Assembly (NCBI GenBank): GCA_033807775.1
Contig: CM066314.1
Coordinates: 35,761,001 to 35,825,000, forward strand
Source: Saussurea involucrata
Taxonomy: Eukaryota > Streptophyta > Magnoliopsida > Asterales > Asteraceae
Length of the DNA stretch: 64,000 nucleotides
Direction: 5' to 3'
Positions within the stretch are counted from its first letter, which is position 1, and every line of letters begins with the position of its first letter. The translations under genes and the position numbers were made by a program. Below, piece after piece: positions 44,883 to 56,854 of this stretch. The notes below the pieces were generated by a model. The model had not been told where the DNA came from and did not search any database. It saw only the letters and a program-made list of their open reading frames with translations.

Positions 44883-47800
44883 ACAGCTTGAGTGAATCAA
44901 ACGCACCTCGGTGTGTTTGGTCTCAAGTTGCGGCTGGGGAATTTTCAAATTCTTTATTAAATCTTTTTGGAAATAAAAGAAAAAGTAAAAACCCGTTCGA
45001 GGAACAGTGATCGAGGGCGCAGTGTGTACAGTCAGCCGGAGCCGAAGGGAAAGGTACAATGCTTAGTGTTTTATTGCTTTCTAGATCATAGAGTATGCAT
45101 GCTAGATTGCCTGTTGTGGACACTATGTTGTATGTTGAACTACTTGCTATTAGGAATTTTTGCTAATTATGATAGGTTACTAAGTGGATGCCCTCTAGGT
45201 TGTATGCAATAAGAGATTTATAGCCTTAGAATATTCGATTTAGTTCTATTGCGCAACTCTTGTTTGAGTCCAACCGTTCTAGGATAGAGTCTTGTATTCG
45301 ACTGTCTATTTGTTTCGCACTGCATATAATCGGGTATTCGCGAGGTCACCCGTTATAATTAGTAGGGATTCGGTAGTAGCAAGGGTAGTGGGATAAGAGG
45401 AAGTTCCTAGAGAGCTGGGAAGGGTGTTTATGTATGAGTACGTGTGCTAGATTGCTTTCCAGAACATAGGAGTATGTATGCTAAATTGCTTGGTGCTTGT
45501 TACACTGTATTGCATGTCTGCTGCTTGCTATTAGAGATTTGGCAGTAGCAAGGGTAGTGGTTTGGATGGAATTCCTAGGGAGCTAGGAAGAGCGAGTATA
45601 TATGCCGGTGCGGGCATATGTGTGTAGTTGCGGCAAGAAGCTACTTGGACCCCTCGGGATGGGCCTCGGAACGAGCGATGATAGGCGTGGAAGGTAGTAG
45701 TAGAGCTCCTACTACCGGAAGCACAGGATCAATGCTCGAGTCGGGGAAGTCACAAAGAATCCAAGGAGTTGAGTGTGAGCGTTGTTAGTGTGAGTTATTA
45801 TGTGCTAATAACGCGTTGTAATATCTACCCAGAATAGCCATCACAAGGAGGATCAACTATAGTAAACCTGCTAGTACAAGTGTGTACTTGACTTGCTTGA
45901 GGTGATGATCGTTGGGGTAGTGATGAAGGTTCTAAACTAGTAGTCGTTGGGATAGAAGGACGTGTCTAGTATCAATCACTTGGGGTGACGATAAGGATGT
46001 GGTTTGTTTTAAGTAGACCATTTCGGGTCAAAAAAATTGGCAATTGTGCTAGAATCATAGGCTTTTGAGCCGACTTTGATTTGAGGAAAACCCGTAAGAT
46101 GATTTGATGTGATTTCCCAACTTGCCTTAAGAGATTTAAATGTCCGGATGACGATTGTGGATCGGGGAGTTTTGGAGGGATATGAGTCGAGACATCGAAT
46201 GCCGACTGAGTCATGCACAAAGTCTATTTTGAAAATAGGATTGCATTAACTAATTTTTGTGTTTCCAATCCTTATATGGATTGTGCTTTGGAATTTTGGG
46301 GAAATGTTTAGCACACACACAAGATGTCGAATTATGGTTTTGAAAGCGCATGAAACCTTTTTATAGCGAGGGTTACACATTTTGTTGGTGATTTGTTTAA
46401 AATGAGTTTGGAATTCTTGTGTCGCTTAACTTTTCTTTCGAGAGTTTGTGTTACTAAGTATTTTATTGCAAATAGTTCAGTGTGTGGATTGATTCATGCG
46501 TGACATAAGTGGTGCATGGAGGAATTTTGGTAACATTTCATAAGGAGTTGTTTAGTGCGCTTTTCAGTCAGCTAAATGTTTTATTGACATTTCGATGAAA
46601 ATGCGATTTATCGACTTAGGGATATGCATACTGGGGTAACCTTTGTTCTCGACATTTTAAACGAGTCGTGCATGAAAATGTTTTAGTTCCTTTTTGTCGA
46701 AATGAAAGACCATTCGATCCAAGGAGTGTTTTAATGTTGTGAACATCATGCATACGATTACAATGTGTTATATTTTGGAAATATAAATGCGTAGATTTTC
46801 GACATTCGGTTAATTTAGAATTACCGATCATTTCTTTTTGGAAATTAAAAACTTTTGCTTTGGAGGAAACGAGTATTTTGAGCAATTTCGATAAATACAT
46901 TTTTTTTAAACTATAATGTTTTGACGTTATGTGTCCCAAGTACGAAACTTGAGGAAGTGTTACAAGCTTGCATGCTTGCCCCCAGTTTGAGATTTTATGA
47001 GGTTTTAGTCGATATTTCCAATTAATAGAAGCGGACTGGTTTCTGTCTTCAAGTTTGAAACTTACACGAGACAGTTGTGTTTTAACAAAAATATATTTGT
47101 AAACCGTGTCATCGTTTTGTGTGATTAGCTGGCGCACGAAAATTTGTGGAGAACCCTGTGACACGTCATTTTATGATTAAAAAGAAGAATTTTTGAATCA
47201 AATGTCGTGAAACTTATTTTGAATTATGTGCACACCTTTGTCGCACCCTGTTTAAGGTCAAGCGGTTACTTTAAGTGCATGTCATGAGTCAATCCATACT
47301 GGAATCGAGGCGGTTCATTTTAAAGAAATTATTCATTACGCTTTGCTTTGTGTGAGTAAACCGAACTGCAATGGGACAATTTTCAACATGATTTTCCTAT
47401 GTGGGACGAGCGTGTCCAGTTTTGCGTAACTATCGATCAGGTAATAGTAGTTTTTTTACATACGATCTTTTTGAGATGAAAATCCTGATGTTGAAAATAT
47501 TTTGTAAATGATTTTGTAAACCATTTGGGGAAATGTGCTTTTAAGTGTCATGTGTCATTTCGAGAATTTTTTTAGGTTGTGAGTCCTTTTGGAAAACTCT
47601 TTTGTTTAACCCGTGTTGAGTCTGGGACTAAGGTTGATTTCAGAGTATTGCTTGCTTAAACTTTGTTTAAACGCATTTTCCGACCTATGGGTCTAGCAAG
47701 CGTGGAGCATTTTGCTCGGTTTTGACTTGGAGTTAGTCATGGGCCAATTGCCCGGTTTTAATGGCTCGATGTGGAGTCTAGTTGATGAGTTGTTTTGTCG

Positions 47801-48825
47801 CACCGTTTGGCATTCTTTGCACGTTGAGTGTTTACATGTTTGGGTGAGTGAGTCAATCCGGAATAGGCATGTTGTTGGTAGGCTGTTTGCTTTGGATCCT
47901 TAGACACGTTAGTCAGTCGTTGGTAATGGTCGGTTGGGTATCTCGGGGTGGGACCCCGGTATTCATGTGTTTTAACCTAGACTTTCCAGTAGGTACTAGG
48001 AGGATATAGTTTTGGCACTTACCTGGGAGGTAGTTCCGGTGTGCTGGGTCTTGAGGCGTACCTGGGAGGTAGACGTCAAGGTGTATCCTCGATACGGTGT
48101 GACTTGGCTTCGTAGAGCAAGTGTGGATGATACGTCGACGGTGGAAGGTAGGTATTCCACGCGCGTTAGTACTGTAGGCCGAATAGTATCGGTTAAGGGA
48201 TTGATGCCCTTTGTCATTAAGAATAAATGCGCATCAACCATTTTGAGGTAGGTGATATATTTAGGCGTCGACTTTTGGGCTTGAGGCCAAACACCTTTAG
48301 TATAATCGGAGAGTTGTAGCCGATTTTAAGATAATCAGGTTGATGGTAGTAGTAACCCTGAAATGATCTCTTGTGATGAATGGTTATGGTGGAATGACCT
48401 ACGTGTGTGTTAGTTGATTTGGTAGTGGGGGATATCTATTTGTGTTAGTGTCTAGGATAATGCCACGCTTATGTGAGTTATTGTAATCGGTTGGACCGAT
48501 GTTCGGCGGGTGGCCGATGTTTGTTATTGTGATCGGTTGGACCGATGTTCGGCGGGTGGCCGATGTTTGTTATTGTAATCGGTTGGACCGATGTTCGGCA
48601 GGGGGTCGATGTTTTGTCGATATAATTTATTGAAAATCTTTGGAGTCTATTAGAATTCGTGGTAGTTAATGGACAGTTAATGATAGGAGGGATCGTAATC
48701 GAGTACCCTATAGAGTATACTGGTGAGCAGCTTTAGAGTGGTTAGAGCTTGAGATTTGACTCGGGATGTATGGAATGTCTAAGGTTGGGGGACAACCAAA
48801 GTCGTTTGACTAGGAATGATTCCAG
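44883..48825 (+). other. Non-coding interior of element G
   Basis: Nearly 4 kb without a recognisable gag-pol domain on either strand. A 46-base tandem array (ATCGGTTGGACCGATGTTC..., starts 48486, 48532, 48578) resembles in style the GC-rich hairpin repeats of the LTR. The longest frame (182 codons, minus, 46616-47164) is low-complexity and unconvincing. Confidence 0.65.
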
Positions 48826-49053
48826 TTGTTGGAATGTTCTTCTGATCTTATTTTCAATGTTCTTGAAGGAGTTTTGTTGGTAAGAAATGTATTCGAGAAA
48901 TTTTTAAGGCGGTGTGAGAAATTTAGATTCCAGTTAGTGAAAGTCCAGTGGCAACACCGAAAGGGGTCCGAGTGGACTGGGGAACCCGAGAATGTTATGC
49001 GGGAGAACTATCCGGAGCTATTCGTAGGCAGAGACTTCGAGGGCGAAGTCTAA
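48826..49053 (+). pseudogene. Gypsy pol C-terminus retained in element G
   Basis: The frame ends VKVQWQHRKGSEWTGEPE, MRENYPELF and DFEGEV, then TAA. This matches the conserved end of plant gypsy integrase polyproteins, where a second Trp is usual in place of the Gly of WTGEPE. It lies 17 bases before the PPT. Its survival shows that G arose by internal deletion of an autonomous gypsy, with a breakpoint just upstream of 48826. The retained piece may matter only as sequence near the PPT. Confidence 0.78.
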
Positions 49054-49058
49054 TCCAA

Positions 49059-49070
49059 GTGGGGGAGAGT
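49059..49070 (+). other. Polypurine tract of element G
   Basis: GTGGGGGAGAGT directly before the 3' LTR. Confidence 0.85.
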
Positions 49071-51150
49071 TGTAAAGCCCGTGTCCCGGTATGTTTATAT
49101 ATATTTTAATTAATTGCGTTAATATCGTTCTTTGAGCGAATCTTTACTAACGGGGTGAGCAAGTTGGACCAAATGCGTAATAAATCTTTTAATAATTTTA
49201 AAATGTTTACCTTTAATTGTTTTGGTTAGTGGTTTGGTGTCAAAAAGGACCTTATTGCTAACTTGGTTGCATTTTGGGTAGTTAAGAGAAGTCCTTAGAA
49301 GTCGAGGGACCTTTTCCGTCTTTTGGTGAAATTTTAAGCATGGATTCGGCCCATGCAAAGGAAGGGCCGAGACCCCCTTTTTGCTATCTCGTTTTTCCTT
49401 TTCTTGTATCCCAAGCAAACCAAACTCCAAACCCTACGACCCTCTCTTCTCGTTCTCATTGTGTTGTGCGGCCGGGGAAATTGAAACGAAGAGAGAGAGT
49501 GAAATCGCGAGAAGGAGAGAGAGTCGAGAAGAAAGAATACAGCAGCAGCCCTCGCCGTCGCTACTGCTGTCGCCGGAGACCGCCACCACCCGCTGTCGTC
49601 GGAGTGATCGAGAGGGAGCGGTTTGGTTGTGGTGGTGAGACGCCGTCGTGAGGTATGTGGTTCTCGTTAGTCTCGTTCTTTTCTTTTCCTTTTTCCTTTC
49701 GTTTTTCCGGCGAGACCACCACCGCCGCGCGCCGTCGCTGCGGTGGCTGTGGGTGGAGGGCGGTGGCAGTGGGTGACACTCGTAGCGTAAAACCCGAATC
49801 GTTTAAAGCCTTGAACCGTTTTTATAAATCGCGATTTTATGAAAATTCTAAGTGTGCTGTCAAGTTTTCGTGTGATCATAACTTTTCCGTCGTAACTCCG
49901 TTTGAGCCGAAACTGGCGCCCACGGTTCAAGCTCGGGGTCGGGCATGTTTTTCGTGTTTTAGCGGAAAACTGGTTCGGCCTCTAGCTGGGCGAAAAAGTG
50001 GTCGTAAGTTCTGTGAATCGTCATTTTATGTAAAAGAAACTGCAGTTCTGTCACTGTTTTGCGTAAGCTGTAACTTTTTCCTCGTAACTCAGATTGGGGT
50101 GATTTCGGTGCCAAAAGTTCCCTTTTTGAGTCTATAAACGTTTCTGTGTTTTGTGCAAAATCCAGTTCGGAACGTAACTCAGGCCAAATCGTCGTTTTAT
50201 ACTGATAAGTGCTGTTTTTCGCTGTTCTGCGGGCTGATCTTATAAAATCCGTAATTAATTGTAGAAAAATCGTTAGGAGGCGTATAATATGTCCTTGGAA
50301 CCCTAAATCAGAGGACTTTCTGGTCATGAATTAATATTGGGATTTTTCTGGGTTTAAAGGGGTCGAAACAGGTCCCGAACAGACCTGTTTTGTGAGAACG
50401 GAAATTGGTTTTAGTGACGGTTTAAGCGTGTATCGTGTCATAGGGTCCGGGTCTTGTATTGACACGTTTTAACATGCGTTTAGGTGCTGGAAGTGACCGT
50501 AATTGTGAAGCTTGAATTGTATTGTTAAGCTAGGCGCGCATTCGAGGTGAGTTCTCTCACTATATCTAATAATAGTTGTTTTATCATTGCTGTAGTACGT
50601 GTGTGGTAGCTTTATGTGATTGTGTTGTGGGACTAGATAGTGGGGTGTCTAGTTGATACTATGTTGCCATATTAACTCGGTGGGACCGAGGGTCCGGCGG
50701 GGCCGGAGGTTTTATACGCGGGTGGCGTAGAGACTCGGTGGGACCGGGGATTCGGCGGGGCCGAAGATGTTATCATGTGGTCGGTGGGACCGACTTGTGC
50801 CTTTTAGACGGGTGGTTGTGGATATACATGCTTATGATTTGTTCGTAGACCTGTATGATCGTTTATGTGTCACTATCTGTTTTAGGGGTAGTGTGGAATA
50901 ACTGTATTATTTATGGTGTTTGAATTCACTAAGCTTCGTGCTTACCCTTTTCCAATAAACTGTGGTTTCAGGTTCGAGCGGCTCCAAGGCGTGACGAGTA
51001 CACACTGGCGCGCGAGGAGAGCTGGTTGGTTTTATTATAAAGATTTTAATTATGAGTTTGCAAACGAAACGTTGGGTTCATTTAATGGTTTGTTATGAAT
51101 GAAATGTTTATTTTAAAATTTTAAATTTGCTTGAAATTTGGGATGTTACA
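49071..51150 (+). mobile_element. 3' LTR of element G
   Basis: 2,080 bp. One 58-base repeat unit fewer than the 5' LTR (starts 50676 and 50734 only) and a deletion of about 36 bases near 51025. Otherwise almost identical. Confidence 0.9.
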
Positions 51151-51155
51151 ATTAT

Positions 51156-52210
51156 TTAATGAGAACTAGATTCTCTTCAATACCTAGGCCGAAGGACATA
51201 GTTTCGAGCACTAGTGGAACTAGTGAGGTTGAAGAACAAGTAATTGTTCCAACCAAATCTCCGATGCTTCGAAGGAGCAAAAGAGGAAGGATTGAAAAAT
51301 CCTTTGGTCCCGATTTCCAAGTATAATTGGTAGAGGGATCAAGAGATGAGATTGGGTCTCAATTATTTTACTGTTATAGTATTGTGGAGGATCCAAAATC
51401 ATTTGATGAGGCTATGAAGTCTCAAGATGTTGCTTTCTAGAAAGAAGCAATAAATGATGAGATGAACTCCATCATGTGGAATAATACTTGGGTATTATCG
51501 GACTTGCCACTAGGTTGTAAACCTTTGGGAAGCAAGTGGATCTTCAAAAGGAAGATGAAAGCGGATGGATCAATCGACACGTTCAAAGCTCGATTAGTAA
51601 TCAAAGGCTATTGGATGCTTGATGTATGCCATGACAAGCACAAGGCCAAATATGGCTTTTGCCCTAGGAAAGTTGAGTAGGTTTACTAGTAATCCTAGTA
51701 TTCATCATTGGCAAGAGATAAGACGAGTATTCAAATACTTGAAGAAAACCATTGATTATGGTTTGTCATATGTCGGGTTTCCTTCGATATTGGAGGCATA
51801 TTCGGATGCAAGTTGGATTACCAACTTAGAAGATCACTCCTCTACGAGTGGTTGGGTGTATTTGCTTGGGGGAGGTGCCATCTCATGGGCTTCCAAGAAG
51901 CAAACTTTTATCACGAGTTCGACTATGGAGTCGGAATTTGTGGCATTAGCCGCTGCCGGCAAAGAGGCGGAGTGGCTAAGGAATTTGGTCTATTAAATTC
52001 CGGTATGGCCGAAACCAATATCACCCATTTCTATCTGTTGTGATAGTGCGGCTACTTTGGCTAAAGCTTATAGTCAAGTATATAATGGCAAGTTTAGACA
52101 CTTAGGTGTTAGACATAGCATGATTCGTGAGCTAATCACGAATGGGGTGATTTCGGTTGAATTTGTTCGGTCGCAACAAAATTTAGCGGACCACTTGACG
52201 AAGGGGTTAG
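51156..52210 (+). pseudogene. Element E linker, RT remnant and RNase H; RT core deleted
   Basis: The linker (RRSKRGRIEKSFGPDFQV) is followed by TAA 51324, TAG near 51438 and the RT start (KEAINDEMNSIM, SKWIFKRKMKADGS, ARLVIKGY). At about 51611 the sequence jumps to MYAMTSTRPNMAFALGKL, the region after the RT palm. The stretch that should hold KTAFLNG, LYGLKQAPRQW and YVDD is gone (roughly 500-600 bases). RNase H follows with Asp in YSDASW, Glu in STMESEFVAL and Asp in CCDSAATLA, interrupted by a TAA at 51994. It cannot encode an active RT. Confidence 0.88.
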
Positions 52211-52775
52211 CTAGGGACTTGGTTCACTAGTCGGTGATTGGGATGGGATTAAAGTCCGTCTAAATCTCTAACGGTGAGATACCCAATTCCCTTCTAATAC
52301 AACGTTAGAAGTTGAATTCAATGGGAAAGCTGACTCTAAGGGATTGGAGCACAAGATGATCATCCCACGGTATGTGCTCGGTACTGCAAGTGAAGGAGGT
52401 AATAATTCTTTTGTAAAAATGCATGTGCAGGTGCATAATGAAAGGAACTACCTTTATGAGTGTGAAGTATGGCCGCTTCAAGAAGCTTGGACTTGGCTTT
52501 GATGCACTCACGAATGGATAAGGTCACATGGCCTGTATAGTGTCAAGTTTAAACGTTAGAGAATTATTTAAATTCATGTGTATGTTATCTTCTGGTACTC
52601 AAACGGGTTGAAGGGTTCAATCCATAGGACACCCGGATTCTCGAGTATTTGAAATATGTAATATACTAATATGGAAATTCAATCTTCTAGATATTTTCAT
52701 TTATGCATGAGTTTGTTCTCCTAAATTGGATATTTATTTTTGTGAATCAAGGATTGCACTAAAATGGGGGAGGGA
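52211..52775 (+). other. 3' untranslated part and PPT of element E
   Basis: Non-coding tail of pol ending in the purine tract ATGGGGGAGGGA (52764-52775), which primes plus-strand synthesis next to the LTR. Confidence 0.7.
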
Positions 52776-53495
52776 TGTTGGTAATTTTAGTGAAATCATT
52801 GGTTCATTTTATGTAATTGGATTCACAGGATAATAATGGGGTTAGTAGCTAAGCTATAACATAAGTTATGAGGTGTGGGGTGCACACTCGTGTAAGCTAA
52901 CTAGAACCCGGGATTGTTGGATGGTTATGATTGGCGTGTTACTAGAGTTCTAATGAACTGGGCGTCGGGGCCAGTACTGGCGCCAGTTGACTGGCACGGA
53001 GACTGGTGCCAGGTTCTGTTAAGTTTGCTGGCACGGATGGTGGCACCAGTTTACTGGCGCGGAGACTAGCGCCAGCTTCTGGAGTCGTTCTTGGGGCCGG
53101 TTGTGGCACCAGTTGAATGGCGCGGACACTAGAGCCAGCTTCTGGAGTCGTTCATGGGGCCGGTTGTGGCACCAGTTGACTGGCGCGGAGACTGGTGCCA
53201 GTTTCCTTCACTTTTGTAACCGCCAACATTAAATCCACAATCAATCTCATTTAATGAGAAATTATTATCAGTATTAATATAGGGTCGGTTACGATTCTTA
53301 AGGTGTTTAACTATGATCGATTTCTTCCTAAATCGAGACCGAGAATTGAGATTATCCTCGAGTGAATTTCGTGATACCCGGGCAGAATAGGGTCGAAATA
53401 TCACTTAAGGAAAGCGAGCTCTCACGCGATCTCACGTTCTTTATCCAAGTACTAACCACTCTGTTTTTCCCTCGATTTTCTGCAATTCCCCAACA
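52776..53495 (+). mobile_element. 3' LTR of element E
   Basis: 720 bp from TGTTGG to CCAACA. Single copy of the 14-base motif that is five-fold in the 5' LTR. About 33 scattered substitutions plus one replaced block (around 53200-53225). Confidence 0.88.
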
Positions 53496-55200
53496 ATGGC
53501 TCGGAAGAAATAATCATTGGCAATGGCGAAGGGGTCCCTATCACACACACTGGTTCTCTTTCTCTTCACACTTCCTCTAACTCTTTATCTATGTCTAATG
53601 TTCTTTGTGCTCCTTCTATGACACACAATATTATTTCCATCTCTAAATTATGTTCTGATAATAATCTTCTAATAGAATTTTCTTGTGATTCTTTTGCTGT
53701 AAAGGGTCGTCTTATGGGGGTACATCTTCTCAAGGGTCCAACTACGCATGGCATTTATGAATGGTCGTCCTCTTCTCGTATCCTAGTCTTTTTTTAGTGT
53801 CAAAGCATCACCAATAAACTGCCACCACCGCCTCGGACATCCATCCCACTCTATCTTTAAGTCTTTAATTTCTACATTTCAACTTGATTTCTAGCAATTT
53901 TTCCTTTAATTGTAACGCATGTCAACACAATAAAAGTCATAAACTACTTTTTGCTCAAAATACTTTGCATTCTAATGGACCTCTTGATCTTATTTACTCC
54001 GACTTATGGACATCTCACATCCACTCTCTTGATTGATATAAATATTACATCATTTTTGTTGATCACCATACCAAGTACATTTGGTTTTATCCACTCAAAA
54101 ACAAATCAGACACAAAATGGGTGTTCATCAGGTTCAAAGCCTTAGTAGAAAAGTTTTTTTAGAAAAAAAATCAAAATACTTTATTCCGATGGGTGGAATA
54201 CTAAGCCTTAGAAGCATATCTTACCATTGATGGTGTCTCTCATCTCGCCTCTCCACCATACACTCCTGAGCACAATGGCTATGCTGAACGACGACATCGT
54301 CACATAGCCGAGACAGGTCTAACACTTCTTACTCGTGCTAAACTTCCTCTTGAGTTTTGGTCTTATGGTTTCACCATAGCTACGTACCTTATAAATAGGC
54401 TTCCTACTCCTACTCTTTCCAATAAATCCCCTTTCCATTGTCTCTTTGGGTCACCTCCCAATTATCTCAAACTATGTGGTTTTGGGTGTCTCTGTTATCC
54501 CTGGCTGCGACCTTATGCACGACACAAAATGGATCTTAAGTCCACTCCTTGCATATTTATCGGGTACTCCAAAACTCAGAGTGCATACCATTGCTTAGAC
54601 CCTCTCACCACCAAAGTTTATACTTCCTGCCATGTTCGCTTTTTCGAAACAGAGTTTCCATATGCTACTCTCACTTCCACAAAGAGCATTACACATGCCC
54701 ATTCTCCTAATCAATGGAGTTCCATGTCCCTACCCATACTTCCTACCTCACCTCTTACCCATAATCTCACACAAGATTTCTCCACTCCGACATCTCAATC
54801 ATCACCCACAACTACCGAACCTACAACGCCCACCACCACCAGTCAAACCTCAACTACACCCACCGCCTCCACCAACAACAGTACAACCACGAGCCAACAA
54901 CCTACCAGCAGTAGCACATCGCCCCACAACCCGCCATCATCCCAAGTTGAACCTTTGCCTTCACCTTCTCCTCACCCTATTGGTATCGTCACTCATTCCA
55001 AAAATAATATTCACAAACCCAACCCCAAATACAACCTCCATACCACCGTTCAACTAAAACCCTCTGAACCCACTAGTGTCTCGCAAGCTCTCCAAGACCC
55101 ATTATGGAAACAAGCTATGCTTGATGAAATTTCGAATCTACACAATCTTGGCACTTGGGACTTAGTATCATATGAGAATCGTCAAAACATTGTTAAATGA
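53496..55200 (+). pseudogene. Element D protease end, integrase and linker
   Basis: After the E insertion the D frame resumes GSEEIIIGNGEGVPITHTG, SMSNVLCAPSMTHNIISISKL, GIYEWSS. The HHCC and first half of the integrase core (53800-54230) are badly frameshifted; fragments such as HHTKYIWFYPLKN are visible. The second half is better: YTPEHNGYAERRHRH (catalytic Glu), FWSYGFTIATYLINRLPTP, CIFIGYSKTQSAYHCLD. A long Thr/Ser/Pro-rich linker ends in LQDPLWKQAMLDEISNL, the RT start, closed by a TGA at 55198-55200. Confidence 0.83.
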
Positions 55201-56608
55201 AAATGGGTCTCCGGAATTAAATACAATCCGGATGGTAGTATTCAAAGATATCGTGTCCGTCTTGTCGCTAAAGGTTTTCAACAACGTCCCGGGATTGACT
55301 ACACAGACACTTTTAGTCCTGTTGTCAAACCTGCTACCATCCGCACTCTACTCAGCCTTTCGGTGACCAAAAAATGGCATCTACGCCAACTCGATATCAA
55401 TAAAGCTTTCCTTAATGGAACACTTCATGAGAAAGTATTCATGTCTCAACCTCCCGGGTTTGTTGACCCACACTTTCCCGCTCATGTCTGCAAGCTCAAC
55501 AAGGCCATCTATGGGCTTAAACAAGCTCCACGAGCATGGTACAATGAATTGGCCAACTTTCTTCTTGCTTTGGGCTTCAAACGATCCATTGCCGATGCAT
55601 CGCTATTTATTAATCCTCACTCTACTATTCCTATTTATCTTATCGTGTATGTAGATGACATCGTCGTCACCGGTCCCAATGCTAATAATCTTGATGTTTT
55701 TGTTAAAAGTTTGGCTACCAGGTTCTCCTTGAAAGATCTCGACACTTTGTCTTACTTCCTCGGCGTAGAAGTTACACCTACTTTACAAGTCCTATTTCTC
55801 AGTCAAAGGAAGCATATCATGGACATCCTTGAACGCTTCCACATGCAACAAGCAAAACCTGCCCCATACCCATGGTTCTCAATCAATCTCTTACATTTAT
55901 GGAAAGTGAACTCTTGGATAATCCGACTAAATACAGGGCAGCAGTTCGGAGTCTTCAGTATCTCACCCTTACAAGGCCCGATGTTGCATATACAGTTAAC
56001 AAGTTGTCACAATACATGCACCAACCACGCCATCCTCATTTGGCAGCTCTTAAACGACTTCTACGCTATCTTTGTGGCACCATCGATAAAGGGATCAACA
56101 TTGTTCGTGATTCTCCAGACATTCTTCATGCCTTTACTGATACCAATTGGGCAAGGAACAAAGATGACTACACTTCTACTATGGGGCATGTTGTTTTCCT
56201 TGGTAAAAATCATCTCACTTGGAGCTCTAAGAAGCAAAAATCTATAGCTCTCTCCTCTACTGAAGCGGAATACAAGGCAGTTGCTTCAACCGTTGCTAAA
56301 ATCATGTGGGTTCAAAATCTTCTTAATGAGTTAGGGCTTTCGGTGCAACAAACACCGGCTATTTATTGTGATAACCTTGGAGCCACATATCTAAGCGCAA
56401 ATCCGGTCTTCCACTCCAAAATGAAGCACTTGGGATTAGCATATTATTTCATTCGGGAACAAGTTCAGAATGGTACATTACGAGTTACTCATGTCTCCAC
56501 TGATGATCAAGTTGCTTATTTTTTGACGAAACCATTATCTTGTCCTCATCTTGAATTTCTTGTGTCCAAGATGGGACTCACTCAACGACCGTCCATCTTG
56601 CGGGGGCA
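55201..56608 (+). pseudogene. Element D reverse transcriptase and RNase H
   Basis: RT: YRVRLVAKGFQQRPGIDYTDTFSPV with a break near 55362, LRQLDINKAFLNGTLHEKV, IYGLKQAPRAWYNEL and catalytic YVDDIVVTG (near 55648). A frameshift near 55862-55872 passes to the thumb (SLQYLTLTRPDVAYTV) and RNase H (Asp in FTDTNWA, Glu in STEAEYKAV, Asp in YCDNLGATYLS). The frame closes after LTQRPSILRG, with the purine run CGGGGGCA before the LTR. Catalytic residues survive; only a few indels and stops inactivate it. Confidence 0.9.
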
Positions 56609-56854
56609 TGTAAGTGATGAAGTTAAACCAATATCCCATCCATAGTTGTCATCTTCTATTTATGTAAACCTTTATCAATCAGCATCAATTAGTCTAGTTG
56701 CCTTTCTTGTCAATATCTTGTATATTAGGACAGTGCATATTTCCTTCTCCTTTTCTTGTTAGACTACTTTGATTTAGCTAGGTCTGTACTATATATATTT
56801 GTAAATCTCCTCAAGTCTAATACATGCTTTCCATTAATTCTCTAAGCCTTCTTA
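56609..56854 (+). mobile_element. 3' LTR of element D
   Basis: 246 bp, TGTAAGTGATGAAG to AAGCCTTCTTA, then CTTTT. Lacks ten bases present in the 5' LTR (CATCAACATC region). Confidence 0.9.

Larger units (their letters stand above)
42693..51150 (+). mobile_element. Element G: non-autonomous Ty3/gypsy derivative (LARD-like)
   Basis: LTRs 42693-44867 and 49071-51150, perfect target duplication ATTAT (42688-42692, 51151-51155), PBS and PPT all present. The 4.2-kb interior has no gag, protease, RT or integrase core, only the last 75 codons of a gypsy pol. Large LTRs around a non-coding interior fit the LARD class, mobilised by proteins of an autonomous partner. I count roughly 16 substitutions in about 2.1 kb of LTR (0.8%), the youngest insertion here, besides two length changes. 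Confidence 0.9.
33878..53495 (+). mobile_element. Element E: Tork-like Ty1/copia nested in D
   Basis: LTRs 33878-34659 and 52776-53495 start TGTTGG and end CCAACA. D reads PYN before and GSEEIIIGNG after, a seamless join. The left flank is ACAAT. On the right the LTR end overlaps ACAAT (CCCCAACAATGGC), so the duplication is ACAAT if the LTR ends at CCCCA, or is partly lost. Without F and G the element is about 5.3 kb. Its RT core is deleted. LTR divergence is about 5-6% plus repeats. Confidence 0.88.
32492..56854 (+). mobile_element. Element D: Ale-like Ty1/copia holding three other elements
   Basis: LTRs at 32492-32748 and 56609-56854 with a perfect target duplication CTTTT (32487-32491, 56855-56859). 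Without the nested element E (33878-53495 and one TSD) the length is about 4.74 kb, normal for a compact copia. Order gag, protease, integrase, RT, RNase H. The RT region (LRQLDINKAFLNGTLHEKVFMSQ) recalls the Ale/Retrofit lineage. LTRs differ by about 7 substitutions and a 10-base indel (about 3%). Confidence 0.9.

Noticed and set aside
46616..47164. 182-codon minus-strand ORF in the G interior
   Set aside because: No family resemblance, low complexity, opposite to the element; probably chance.
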